NCBI GenBank assembly: GCA_004026145.2
Contig: CP034980.1
Coordinates: 13,149,085 to 13,213,084 of the forward strand
Source of the DNA: Takifugu bimaculatus
Taxonomy: Eukaryota > Chordata > Actinopteri > Tetraodontiformes > Tetraodontidae
DNA: 64,000 nucleotides
Direction: 5' to 3'
Shown one piece after another: positions 24,686-36,800 of this stretch (position 1 is its first letter; each line of letters opens with the position of its first letter). Under the pieces are notes generated by a model that made no database searches, was not told where the DNA came from, and was given only the letters and a program-made list of their open reading frames with translations. Position numbers and translations under genes: made by a program.

Positions 24686-25735
24686 GTGAGTCCGAAACCA
24701 CCGCTGGGTTCAGCTCAGGTTAATTTAAATCCGGGGCGCTGAAGGACGTTTTAATGTTTTAGTATTTGCTGACAGTTTAGTAACTCCAGGCCACTGGCTA
24801 CATAAAAGGCTCCTTTTCCAAAGTGTTTTACGCACATTTGCGCTGCGCAACAGGTCGCCAAGTCGCGTAAATGTTCATGATCAATTATTTATGTGAGAAA
24901 ACTGGAATTCTCACCATGCATATGCAATAAACTACGATATTTAAGGCCGGCATTTATATTTAAGATGGTTTCAGTTTGATGCTCATAGTTTGGCTAGTAT
25001 TTTGTGACACGTTTTAATATTTAAAATCAGTTCGCGCACGAACAAAGTGGATTAAACTACATATTTTTTCGACTGTTATCCACAAGGAAATATGTTCAGA
25101 AATCTCATGGCTAATGCTTTTGCAATGGGTCATTACTGCTTGATTTCATTAACGTGGTGGATGATCAGTCTGTCTCCATGACTGCAACACAGAAACACAA
25201 AACAGTCAGAAGAACATTTTTCACTAATGGAGCCTATAAAGTTTGAGTTTTGTTGTTTAAATGGGGATCAACACCTTATAAATCCTGGTTATACAGGAGT
25301 ATATCTGCCAAAGTTGAAACAAAATGCTTGAAGGAGTGAATGAAGCCTATACGAGTCAATCGAAGGGAGGAAGAGTGTGAAGCGTGACCGTGGTGGTGGG
25401 AGACTGTTCCCACATCAGCTCAGTGTCGCCTCCCAAATCAGCTGCATGATGTCATCAGAAAGAGTTCCTCCAGAACTCTGGACCTCCTCACGGCTCCAGT
25501 GTGAGAGTTACAAATGAAGAACACATGACGGCTGTCTCCAGCTTTTGCAGCAACTTGGAAACAATGGTACGTTACATTTGTGAGGTGAAATCAACCCTGA
25601 GCAAGAGCTGCTGTCTGCTGGATCGTTCAATGTTGGAGTGAGTGAAGCCTGAAGATATGATGGAACAGCGCTCCATTCAGGACTATTAAGGCAACGCTGA
25701 GCGAGAGGCTAAATGACCCACATGGGCCTGTCAAA

Positions 25736-25880
25736 GTGGATCAGAAACTGTTCCTCCTGCCCTCGGTCTACTGTTCCTCCTGCCCTGGGTCCACTGTTCC
25801 TCCTGCCCTTGGTCTACTGTTCCTCCTGCCCTGGGTCCACTGTTCCTCCTGCCCTGGGTCCACTGTTCCTCCACTGGGTT
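25736..25880. repeat. Minisatellite, about 23-bp and 46-bp units
   Basis: Repeats of TGTTCCTCCTGCCCT followed by either CGGTCTAC or GGGTCCAC, about five to six copies, partly alternating. Both strands are open across it only because of the repeat. Confidence 0.85.
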
Positions 25881-26010
25881 TCTTCCTGTTAAAGGGGAGT
25901 TTCTGCTCACTTCTGCTCCTTGGGGATGAGGATCTGAGTGTCTGTCAAGGGCCTGGAGACCCTCCTGGACACAATACAGATGCTGTAAAAATAAAGATAA
26001 ACTGAATAAA
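25881..26010. repeat. Probable interspersed repeat tail
   Basis: TTTCTTCCTGTTAAAGGGGA and the following segment up to an A/T-rich end resemble the 3' part of a common percomorph repeat as I remember it. It directly abuts the minisatellite. Family not assigned. Confidence 0.45.
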
Positions 26011-26098
26011 ACATAGAGGAACTTGAATAAACTCCAAATGGCTCTAACTTTTTCTTGAGTGAAACAAGTAAGAAGAAACACCGACCAACAATGACTCT

Positions 26099-26228
26099 GG
26101 TGTGTGTGTGTGTGTGTGTGTTTGTGTGTGTGTGTGAGAGAGAGAGAGTTAGCTTGACCTCTGTGTGCCCTGATTGTCAGAAAAGATCTTTGTGTAAAGC
26201 TCATGTGTGTCTGTGTTGTTATCTCAAC

Positions 26229-26289
<61 letters not shown>
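26099..26289. repeat. Two (TG)n microsatellites
   Basis: TG run with GA tail at about 26099-26147, then a long near-pure TG run at 26231-26289. Confidence 0.95.
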
Positions 26290-26290
<1 letters not shown>

Positions 26291-27538
26291 AGTGAAAGGA
26301 CCTTGTCCAACCTACTGGATTTGGGGTGTTTCTAAGATGAGGAATGAGCCCATGAAGCCTTTCGCTGCTGTTGACGATGTTGTTGGCGACAATGTTGTTG
26401 TTGTCCACGTTGTTGTTAGTTAAAAACAAACAATCCAAGTGCTGAGTGTTTATTGCACTCGCTGCATTCAGGAAGTGCTTGTGAGATTCTTGTGTTTCTG
26501 TGTTGTTATAGACACCAGATCCTGCCCTGATCCAGCCAGGCGGCCTCCGGGCCCCCGGTGGGCCCTTACTACTGCACTGTTAACCTCTGATTTAACCTCT
26601 GATCTCCTCTGCGGCGATGCAGTTATTGCTTCTGAATTTTGGGTTCTATTATTGGATGGCAGGTGGCGCTGATGCCAGAGCAAATGCCGCTGGGTCCAAA
26701 CGCCTGGAGGAGGCGTCTTGGTGGCTTCCTCTTGATGGAGGACCAGATCCTGATGGGCTCCGTGGTAATGGACCACATCGACCGTCTGATTGCGAGCAGC
26801 TGCAGACAGGAGCCGGTTAATGAGGATTTGTTCTGCGTCCGATTGGTGAACACGTTGATTGAGTTGGTCTCAGCTGCCCCTGAGCTCGTCTCCATGCTGC
26901 AGCTTCTCTCATCACCACCGTCCATTCTTTTCATTTGGACCTGAAAAAGTCCAGTTTGACCGGTAGAATCGATGAAGGCGTTTGAGCTACTGCTTTAGGT
27001 TATTTAGGAGGCCAGAAAGGTGGACTACCAATAAAAAAAGAACCTGTTTTTGATCATTCTGCAGCAGTTTCTCTCAGTGACTTAGGCCTAAACACGCGGG
27101 CTGAATAAATAGTTCAGGTTAATGAGAACGATGCACCTCAGGCTACGTGAGAAAGTACCCTAGAGAGGAGCGTTCTCCTCCCCCGACGTCTCCTGGCTCG
27201 GCCCCGGCACATGCGTCCCATTATCCTCTCAAAAAAGTCAAACATTTTCCAGTTTCTGGTTCCCAGTTGCAGCTTTTGGAGTGGGGTGAGTCATCCCTCT
27301 GAGTTATGATGCATCCTGATCCAACATGTCATCTACATGTGTTCCAGACCTCCAGATAGCCTGTATTGTCAGGCAGTGGACGTATTTATTGTCCCTCATG
27401 GACGCTATTCGAATGAGCAGCGGAGGAATCCCGTCTCTGATCCGTGCTCTCTGATTCTTACTCACCCTCTATTCTCCAACACATGACCTAAAAAGGAGCG
27501 GAGGTTCAGAAGGTTGGGTCTGGACCTGGAGTCAGGGG
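26290..27538. other. Intergenic upstream of the fhl1 TATA promoter
   Basis: A 101-codon frame at 26639-26944 (plus) has no family resemblance and no usable splice context, so I do not call it a gene. Otherwise nothing recognised. Confidence 0.4.
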
Positions 27539-27560
27539 TGTGTGTGGGTCACCGCAGGGG

Positions 27561-27568
27561 TATATAAG
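27561..27568 (+). promoter_or_regulatory. fhl1: TATA box of an fhl1 promoter
   Basis: TATATAAG lies 71 nt upstream of the ATG at 27639. That spacing leaves room for a short 5' UTR. Muscle isoforms of FHL1 use alternative promoters, so a TATA-driven one here is plausible. Confidence 0.6.
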
Positions 27569-27638
27569 GTGGGTGGCCTCTGGGGTGGACCGTCTGTGGA
27601 TGCTACTCTCTTCTGCCTCCCTCCCGACTGCTGCAACC

Positions 27639-30600
27639 ATGGCCTACAGACACACAGGTAAAACGCTGAGTGTGAGGGAGCCTGATGCCCGTCCCACTCC
27701 GCCAGCAGCTCAGGTGAACTTTTGTCGCCGATGTAGAAGGATTTCGATCGATGCTGCTGATGCTAGGCGTCCAAAATGTCAGAAACGAGCTCTGCATGTT
27801 CAAAAGATGCTTCCAAGATAAAAGTTGTTGGGTTTTTTTAAATCTGCAAAGTCAATCTTTGGGTCTAAAGGTGTCTGGATCCAGTCCTGGGCCGGTGTCC
27901 AGCTGTCTTTTCTGTCCTGCCAGGCGGACGCTTTCACCTGGGATCCCACAATCCTTGGAAGAAGAGCGTTCCACCTGGTAGGACAGAAGACCCGGTTCAC
28001 CCACGGTCCTCGAGGACGGGATCTGGGCCCCCCCATACTGGATTTTTTCCCTCCTCAATAGCAAAAATATTGACTCTCTTGGCGATGTGGCTGACGTCTA
28101 CCAACATTTCTAAGCAGAATGAATGACTAAACATCCAATAGTATGCACCGGCTCAGCCAGGCAGCCTGAGATGGTTTAGAAGATGTCGATGAAATTATGG
28201 CCCAACCAAACTCCACTATGGGTGACGTCAGAGCAGCTGTGCCTTTGGGTGCTCATCAGCGGTGATGGGGATTCTAACGCCGTCAACAACCGAGGCGTGT
28301 TTTCTTGCACGTTCCCACAGTCGTGACCTCAGCACCACCTAATTCAAAGCACTTGTCCCGGTTGTGTTCTAAGCCTTTTCCAGGGAACATCGCGTCGTTA
28401 TCTGAGGTCAGGTTTGGCCGCCGGGGCTTCAGATTTGACCGCGTGAGTCACACTTTCTGCTGTGACTCACCCCTCAAACTGGCCCGGCGTCTGACCTTTC
28501 CTGTTCCCCGCAGAGACCTCTGGGATGCGAGCGCAGCTGAGAGCCGGAGTTTGTCTGACAGGAGGCAGCTGTCGGGCTGTTTGGCCGATACCAGATTAAA
28601 GCGGCGGGCGCGTCTCCACCGTAGCCACAATAGTGGCCACCATCACACCGCATCTATCTGCGGTTGTCAGCTGCGGAATGCTCGTGGGGGCTTAAAATAG
28701 AGATCCAGAGGGTCGGAAAATAGAGCCGTGGGCTCAGATGGGAACACCGAGTATTGTGTCTGTAACCTGACAGGCTTGAATATGCTGGACTGGTTGAGCT
28801 TTTCCTTTTTTAGCTCCGTGACAAACTAAAATTCCTGCCAGGAGGTGAGGGGAGGAGGAGTGGGCGCGCCGGCGCTCAGTCCTCGGATCAGTCTTTATCC
28901 CCGGAGCGCAGCTGCTCCCCCCGCCTATGCATCCCACCTCACCAGGGACACATGCCGCTCTCTAGGAGGCTCCTATCTTTCCTCCCGTTTGCCACATCCC
29001 ACTTGGCCTTATCTCCTTTCATAAATATTGCCCTCGTTCCCATGGTTACTAAAGCAGAAGGTCATACCTTCATTGTCTCTATCTATCTATCTATCTGTCT
29101 GTCTGTCTGTCTATCTGTCTATCTATCTATCTATCATCCACCCACCCACCCACCCATTCATCCATCCATCCATCCATCCATCCATCCAATCCAACATGTT
29201 TCTCCACACGCTCCATCCAGAGGAGCAACTGTTCCAGCAAAAAGGCCGTTCCCAGTGGACCCAGGCCGGAATGCTGATGAATGAGGGAGCGAAGCAACTG
29301 TTTACACCATTTTACACCACTCAGAAAAGAGCGCAGACAAAATCGAGCGAGAGTTGGACGCGAGGGGAGATCCAAGAGTTGGAAGTCGGGGGAGGCAGGA
29401 ATGCGCCTGTCCTGTCTAAAAATACATGATTTGCGGAGAGAGACTGATATAAGAGTATGCGGATCAGACACTGTGCGGAATTTTCACCCACTTCTCTCAT
29501 AGGTTTGGTATGTTGCTGTGGGGGGAAAACTTTGTTTTACTTCTGCAAAGATCTTGGTTTGTGTCTTAAGTTGCCGAGGAGAGTAAGTTATTGTCTTCTT
29601 TTTCTGGATTCATATTACCAGAAAAAAAGTGCCAACCATGTTCCCCTTTTATTTACTAGCTTTGTGGTCTCGCTCATTCTTGCTTCGGTAGCGATGCAAC
29701 ACTGCCCCCGTGTGGCGACTAACGGAAGCGCACCCTCTCAGCAGGTCCCAGGAGCTACCTCACCTCCACCATGACCTGAACGCTTCGACTGCTTCTACTG
29801 CCGCGACAACCTGCAGGGCAAGAAATATGTGAAGAAGGATGAGAAGCCCATATGCCCCAAGTGCTTCGAAAAGACCTGCGCCAACACCTGCGCAGAGTGC
29901 AAACGCCCCATCGGCGTCGACGCCAAGGTGATGATCTCACATACCCACACATATGAATGAATCACGGTGTGATTGTGAGCTTCATTGAGCTTAAGATGAC
30001 CCAAACACTGCAATAAATATTATATGACTTTTTAACAAATTATGCACAGCCACATACACACACAGCCGTGTGCTTCTATCTTTGTGAGGACTTCATAGAC
30101 CCGCATCCTAAACCCAATTATGTGCTGACTGTGACTGAAATTGGTGATATTTGAGTTCAGAGGTCAGGACTCTGTGTTGCGTTCATGAGCAGCATTCATC
30201 GTGTCCTGGAGACACTGAGAGGAGGCCCGATGGACAGTTGAAGATGTCTGACGGTCCTCTGACACTCCCATTCAGAGTTGTTAGCCACTCTGCTAATCCT
30301 GCAGGACATCAGCTATGTGCTTATCATCTCTGCCTGAAAAGTCACCAAAAGCACTCAAATGGTAAAATAGAAGAAACTTAATTCCCAGAACTGAAGGTGT
30401 GACAAAAGTCTTTCGTGGAATTCCAAAATTCCCAGTCGGATCAGGATGATTTGAAGCTCAGTGTTGCTTATTCGTGCTGCTAATGTAGTAGACTTAATAG
30501 GGCCACGAATAAGCCAGCGCATCCAGCCCATCATCCTTCGCCACTGTGTTCATGACGAGCAAACAAGCGGGGCCGCCGCCGCTAAACGTCCTCCGAACTG

Positions 30601-31543
30601 TCCTCCGTGTGTTGCAGGAGCTGCACCACAAGAACCGCTACTGGCATGAGAGCTGCTTCCGCTGCGCTAAGTGCTACAAGGGCCTGGCCTCGGAGCCATT
30701 CAACGCCCGCGACGACGGCAAGATCATGTGCGGCAAATGCGGCGCCATACAGGACGGCAACCGTTGCCAGGGCTGCTACAAGGTGGTCCTGCCAGGTGGG
30801 ACGCCTTCCCCGTGCTGCTAGAGGGCGACCATGCAGCTTCCGTAACGAGAGTGCGGTTTGTGTTCCAGGGACTCAGAATGTGGAGTACAAGAACAAGGTG
30901 TGGCACGAGGACTGCTTCAAGTGCTTCGAATGCAAGCAGCCGATCCGCACCAAGAGCTTCCTGACCAAGGGCGACGACATCTACTGCACTTCCTGCCATG
31001 ACACCAAATTTGCCAAGAAGTGCTTCCACTGCAAGAAGGTAGGAGAAGGTAGTAGAAGGTAGAACGTGCACCATCTTGGCCGTGTAAGCTCAGGGTGTCC
31101 CCGATCTCTCCTCAGCCGATCAGCTCCGGGGGGCTCAGCTACCAGGATCACCCAGTGGCACTCCGAGTGCTTCGTGTGCCACACCTGCCGTAAACCTCTG
31201 GCGGACACTCGATTCACCTCCCACGAGAACAACGTCTACTGCGTGGACTGCTTCAAGACCGACGTGGCCAAGAAGTGCCACGGATGCAAGAACCCCATCA
31301 CAGGTCAGACCCGAACCCCTTAATCCAACGCCACTAGAGGCTTAACCCTCCAACATGTGGTCACCGCTAACGCCCGGCGCCTCCGCAGGGTTCGGCCACG
31401 GCACCAACGTGGTGAACTACGAGGGCTACTCCTGGCACGAGTACTGCTTCAACTGTAAGAAGTGCTCGCTGACGCTGGCCAACAAGCGCTTCGTCATCAA
31501 AGCGGACAACATCTACTGCCCCGACTGCGCCAAGAAGGTGTGA
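27639..31543 (+). CDS. fhl1: Four and a half LIM domains protein 1, two frame breaks
   Basis: Exons: 27639-27657 (MAYRHTG), 29745-29927, 30618-30795, 30869-31038, 31116-31303, 31389-31543. FHL1 is a LIM-only scaffold of striated muscle, binding titin N2B, myosin-binding protein C and transcription factors. Visible order: half LIM (DCFYCRDNLQGKKYV, CFEKTCANTCAEC), then four LIM domains with CxxC zinc pairs (FRCAKCYKGL, CFKCFECKQPI, CFVCHTCRKPL, CFNCKKCSLTL), ending YCPDCAKKV. The first exon joins in phase and reads on to the internal ATG, resembling the human FHL1 isoform with an added N-terminus. Two one-base excesses break the frame: at 29777 (ATGACC then TGA) and about 31155. Splice sites and all other exons are intact, so assembly error is likelier than a dead gene. 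AATAAA at 31856-31861. Confidence 0.9.
27658..29744 (+). other. fhl1: fhl1 intron 1
   Basis: No further exon recognised in 2.1 kb. It contains a tetranucleotide array (listed separately). Confidence 0.45.
29078..29190. repeat. Tetranucleotide arrays (TATC/TGTC, then CACC, then CATC)
   Basis: Three adjacent 4-bp repeat blocks: TATC/TGTC at about 29080-29135, CACC at about 29138-29156, CATC at about 29158-29188. Interruptions are few. Confidence 0.93.
29771..29780 (+). other. fhl1: One-base surplus just after the fhl1 internal ATG
   Basis: The segment reads ATGACCTGAACGC. Removing one base in this stretch restores the usual MTERFDC start of fish FHL1. As written, TGA is the third codon, and the LIM frame has an in-frame TGA at 29772 and no start of its own. 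Seen in sequence; the cause is not decidable here. Confidence 0.8.
29928..30617 (+). other. fhl1: fhl1 intron 2
   Basis: No coding signal seen; ordinary intronic sequence ending GTGTTGCAG. Confidence 0.5.
31149..31158 (+). other. fhl1: One-base surplus in fhl1 LIM3
   Basis: Exon 5 reads GGLSYQDHP in one frame and WHSECFVCHTC in the next, meeting at CACCCAGTGG. The exon is 188 nt, but its flanking phases require 187. Confidence 0.8.
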
Positions 31544-31855
31544 GCGGCGGCGCCACCGGCGCGAGGCCACGCCGCTTAAAGGGGGAACCAGCCGGGTCAA
31601 GCCGGTCTGGGCGGAACGGGCCTCTAAGCGGCGGATGCTTGGGCCACCTGCTTGCACCGTTTCCCCGCATTTGCTCATCTCAGCCTTGACTAACATCATC
31701 CGAGTTCTTCTGTGGGATTTGCGACACGTTCTAATCTGAACCCAGGCTTCTGCGCGACCTTTCACCTTCACCCGTGTGCTGCACCCCATAATCACCAGAA
31801 ACGCCTTAGATAGAAGCGCCGAGCTGTTCATGTAATCGTGTGAGAATCACTGTCA

Positions 31856-31861
31856 AATAAA
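31856..31861 (+). terminator. fhl1: fhl1 poly(A) signal
   Basis: AATAAA 313 nt after the fhl1 stop codon, followed by a GT-rich stretch. Confidence 0.75.
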
Positions 31862-31930
31862 GAAAGGTGGACGTGCTCCCACGTGTCTTCTTTCCCCTCC
31901 ACAAGAAAAGACCGAGTAGATTTGCGAGAC

Positions 31931-31936
31931 TTTATT
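31931..31936 (-). terminator. map7d3: map7d3 poly(A) signal
   Basis: TTTATT on the plus strand, AATAAA on the minus strand. It faces the fhl1 signal about 70 nt away, so the two transcripts end back to back. Assigning it to map7d3 implies a 3' UTR of about 1.9 kb. Confidence 0.55.
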
Positions 31937-33876
31937 GGTTTAACAGTTGTTTTTTTTAAATCAGATCAATACAGTTTGGATATTTACAGTACAGATTTTA
32001 GCGACGACAGGGCTCCGTTAAGTGTGCGTATTCACAGTTGCCCTGGTGTTGGGGTTGGGATTGTCGAGGCCGAGGTAAGGACGCGCTTCCGTCGGAAAAC
32101 TGTGAAACAATAAAAGACTAAATCTCAACCTAAGGCACTGGTCTATCCTACGATCAGGGACGACAGGAAGGACCGGGAGCAGCCGGGTTCTGAACCCGGC
32201 AAAGGTGCAGCTGGAGCCGCTGAACAGGTCCAGCATCTTCCGAGTGGATCAGGGATGCAAAAAGGAAACTCCCACCCGACCGGAGAGAAAGAAGCTCCTT
32301 CTGAGTGAAGTGTTGGTGAATAAGGAAGGGAGCGAAACAGCTGTCGACAGATGTGGAGGATAAGGGACGGTTCCTGGGGCGGGCTGCGTTCTCTCAACCA
32401 ATTTAATTAACGCTGACGCCAACCGATGCCAAGGTCAAACAGAACCGCTGTGATCCGCTACAACATTCCACCATCTTTAAATGAACCGGAGCCATCTCGG
32501 CCACACATGCCGTGGCTCCCATCACGCCTCTAAAACGCCTCCCAGGATAGAATCATGATAGGAACACGCTCCACTCTGAGCCACTATTCAATCCTCAGAC
32601 ATAATTCCTGTCGTACTGTTCAGGTTCAGGTCTTAGCGGGGTTTAAGAGTGTTTGATGCACTTTTGGGTGTCCAGGCTCCCCAAAAGACGACTAATTTAT
32701 AGCAGTAACAGAGACTTCAATACTCCACATCCATCCAAACATGGCCAAGCGCGCCTAATACTGACTATTTATACAATAACGCTTAAATACACGTAGAAAT
32801 GTGTTCCTTTTCATTTTGAAAGTGCCGAATTTCAAGTTATGTGTATAAAAAAAGAGTTGAGATGCATTCAGTCGGGTGTCTGGTGTAATCTTCGAATGGT
32901 TAGTGGGAAACGTGCGGCAGGAACGGCGCTGACACGGACAAGTGGTGTGTTGGAGTTAAAACCTGATGAACAGCAAGACATTCAAGTTCAAGTCCTAGAT
33001 AGACACACGCCGTATTAGAAGCTCAAAACCAACTAGGAATAAAAGTGACTGACTTCACCTATTACATCTCAAGTGGTCTGCTTTTGATGGAAATTACACT
33101 TTTAGTTAGTAAACATAAATTCTATATACATATGCAAAATTGAACAAAAAAACTTAAATGAACCCCAAAGACCAACAATCTGCTCAGGCTTTACAGAAAA
33201 GTAAATTCTTTTGTTGTCATGAACGTTAACTAAGATGTCCTCAGAAGCAACGGGTGTGCCGTGGCGCCCTCTGGTGGCCGAAGCGAGGAATAACACGAGA
33301 GGAACGAAATTATGGGAAACATGTATCAGAACGTGCCTGGGAAGTGCTGGTTATTACCCTCAACAGGAGCGGCTTTGAATATTCACACTTGAAAAATTGA
33401 ATTTTGTGAAAAAACAAACCTGAAACACGCAAACCTAATATGTTTAGTGAAGGTAACAGCTCAACCAACTCATCATACCAGCTCCGCTCCGTTAACAGAA
33501 GAGCACGTGTCCTGGAATAATGTCAAACAAAAAGAGACTAAACATATGATGACAATAATTACAAAGAAGCCAAACTTAATAAATTACAACAATGCACCCC
33601 TGACAAAGTAAAAAAACAAACACAATATAGAAAAAACTAAACAGAAAGAGACCTGAAGCGAGCACACTGAAGGAATATATGGAATTTCCCTGAAGCACAA
33701 CATTTTTAATAACATCTATAATCACACATCTTTTTGGGGTGCAAACGGAGCACTGGGGTGGTCTCTCTGCTTCACCTTGCGTTCCTGCCTCTGGAAGGGG
33801 AGGAAGAGCGGAAGTTGGTCTGCTGCAGGAATCTTTACGACGGGATCAGTGGGACAGGAAGTCTACGAGTGCAACG
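31937..33876 (-). other. map7d3: Probable map7d3 3' UTR
   Basis: AT-rich sequence with no open frame of interest on either strand between the convergent stops. Interpreted as map7d3 3' UTR by position. Confidence 0.45.
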
Positions 33877-36800
33877 TTACGGAGGCGTCTCAGTGTCAGC
33901 TGTGGGGTCACATCTCTGGGAACACACGGAGAGGCAAAGGTCATCCCTCAATGTGGCAGAGCAGAGTGAGTCTGAGGGCGCTGCGCTGTCCTCACCTGAC
34001 AGGGCTTCTATGGGCTGGGCAGAGGAATGCAGGGTGTTCTCCTCAAAGGTCGCCCTGGTCCCATCTGACGTCCCGTCACAGGTGATGGAAACCTGGTTAC
34101 AGTCCTCCGCCTCTATGAGAGGCCGGCTATTTGAATGACCGTTGATGTCAATCAGTCCCTCGAAGCTCCACTGGTTGGGTTTCCCGTTCAGCCCCGACAC
34201 CAAGCCCAACTTGTTAGAGTCCTCGTTCTCTCTGAACTCTGAGCCCTCCACAGTGGCGGTCCTCAGGACCTGGACTGAAATGAACACAGGAAAGCACGCC
34301 ATGATGTCAGAATGCTGTTATTTGCTCAGTTTCTAGCATGTTTCGGTGTGGCGCCTGCTGCATACCTCCCTGCCTGGACCCCGTCTGTGCTCCGGGCCTC
34401 CTGATTCTTGTCGTCAGTCTCGGGTTTCCCATTCACGCTGCCCAGGGGCTCCTCGCGCTGGTCCGCCGGCTCGCCCGAGGACAGGCTGCAATCGTCCGCG
34501 TCGGCCTCCGTGGTCGAATCATCCACGCCCTCGTCGGCTTCGGCCTCCATGGCGGCGTCATCCATTTGGTCTGTGACGTCACGAGAGGGAAGATTTACAC
34601 GGGCAATAGGTCACACGGGGAGTTATGCAAACCAACACTGACGAGCCATTTACATATAGCCCCTGCAAACAAATGTATAGAAATGAAGCCCAAAGACTGA
34701 GAACTGAGAGTGGCGTGCGCATGTCCAAAGGATCCCGATGAATGATAAGGTTCCTATCAGGTCACATGGTATTCAGCTATATACATCGGCAGTGGAAGAC
34801 TCACTTGCTTCAGAGTTCATTTGGCTCGCTCGCTCCTCTTCACTCTCATGGGAGAATTTATCCTCATCACCTGCTTCTCTCTGCAGGAGACAGGAACATC
34901 AGGTCCTTGCTTGTTTACAGAGGCGCTCCACACGTCTGTACTCTGGTGCCGCAGCCACAGTCCTGTTCAGGGTTAAGGCAGTAACCAGGGCTAAGTATGC
35001 TAACTGGACAGGTGTGACTCACCTTTAGGTCACTTTGGTCCCCTTTCCTGGTTCTCTTCATGATCTCTTCAATCCTCTGAAATGTACAAATAGATTGAAT
35101 GCATCCATGGAGATCCACAAGCCTGATTCCAAAGGGATTCCTGCTGCCAATCATGCGGCCGTACCTTCTTCCTCTCCATCCTCTCCTGCTGGTTCTGCTG
35201 CATGATGCGGTCTCGTTCCTGCCGGACCCTCTCTGCCTCCTCCTGGGCCTTGGCTTCAGCCTCCTCTCGCTCCTTCTGCAGCTCGGCCTGTCTCACCGCT
35301 TCTTCCTCCGCTTGTCTCACGCGCTCCTCCTCCGCCTTGCGTGCGTCCTCCTCTTCTTTAATCCTCCTCTCCTCCGCCAGCTTCTTTTCCTCTTCCAGGC
35401 GTATGAGCCGAGCCTCTTCCTCTAGACGTTTCTCTTCTTCTTTCCTCAGCCTGGAAGATGGATTGAATGTAATTTTGTCAAAAAAAAACCCAACTTGCCG
35501 TAATAAAGAAACGCTTACTTCTCTTCCTCCTCCCTCTGTATCCTGAGCTGCTCCTCTTTCTCCCGCTGCTCCCTCATCAGGCGACGGTTCTCTGCGAGAA
35601 TCTTGGCTGCTTCTGCGGCTGAATTGGTGCCAGTAGCGGCTGAAGTTGGACAGATGAATTAAGATAGTTTAGATTCACGTTCATGTGATGTGTTTTAGCT
35701 CCCGCCAGAGAAGAACGCAGCTTAAAACAGTTGGTCACAGAGCGGTGCACGATCACATGAGCAGCCTTTGTCCTCACAATCCTCAGATGCTTTTCTGGTT
35801 ATTAACTTTGAGGGTCTATAAATGACCAGGGCCAGGAGTTAGCATAAATGAGTTAGCATAAAGTATAAATGAAAAGTCTCTCCCAAATAAAAGCGGTGCC
35901 CACATATTCTCGTGCAAGTCACAAGTCTCCCCAGCAGGTGGCGGCAACAACAACAACCCCACAATTGGAACAGGAAGTAGCTGGCCTACAAAAATAAAGT
36001 CTACAAAAAAGTGCTTCCGTGTTGGGTTGGTACTCACACCTATCACACTGACCACATCTAGACAGTAAAATATTGGTTACATTAAAAAAAATGTATCATC
36101 TGCATAGCTTACTTCCGCTAAACAGTAAACTAAAAATAACTAGAATTCTATTAAAATTGCTTGGGCTTGCATGGTATTAAGTTCATTAGGATTTGACGCT
36201 CATCTTGCTGGGTTCATTTGCCAGCAAATGACAGCATGTCTCATGCGCCAGAGCAGGCGTCCTTGTTTCCAGAACAACAATCAGTCTTGGCAAATATTGA
36301 CCCTGGCAGAATAAAACCATGTGGCTCATAAAAACCATTGGAGTTAAATTACATTTCTGAAGCGCTGTGATTCTAGAAAAACCAAAAATGGGTCTAAAAT
36401 GAATGAGTTAAAGTCATTAATATGAGGGTTTGGCGGCGGGCTGGGGCGTCTGGTTATCACAGGACTCACCATCTTTGTCTTTGCTCTTGCTGGACTCGGA
36501 TGGCTGCGGAGACACAGCCTGGACAGGACACAGGTCCTTGGATTTGGAGTCCCTCTTTCTCAAGGTGGGGGGTCCTGTTGGAGTGAGAGCTGGTTTCTGT
36601 ATAGGAGGGGGTTTGGTTGACGAAGCCTGGGGGGATGCAGGACGCTGTTTCATTGTAGAAGGAGATGGAGGGCGCGCTTTGGAATTTTGCCTGATAGAAG
36701 AGATTGAAAATTGAGGTAGTTTGTTATTAATCACCAAAGATTCGGAATTACGTAAAATGTAAGACTCACTTAGATGCTGCGGGGGAGGGAGTCCGCTTTG

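Noticed and set aside
26639..26944. 101-codon plus-strand frame upstream of fhl1
   Set aside because: No family resemblance, no splice or poly(A) context; frames of this length occur by chance.
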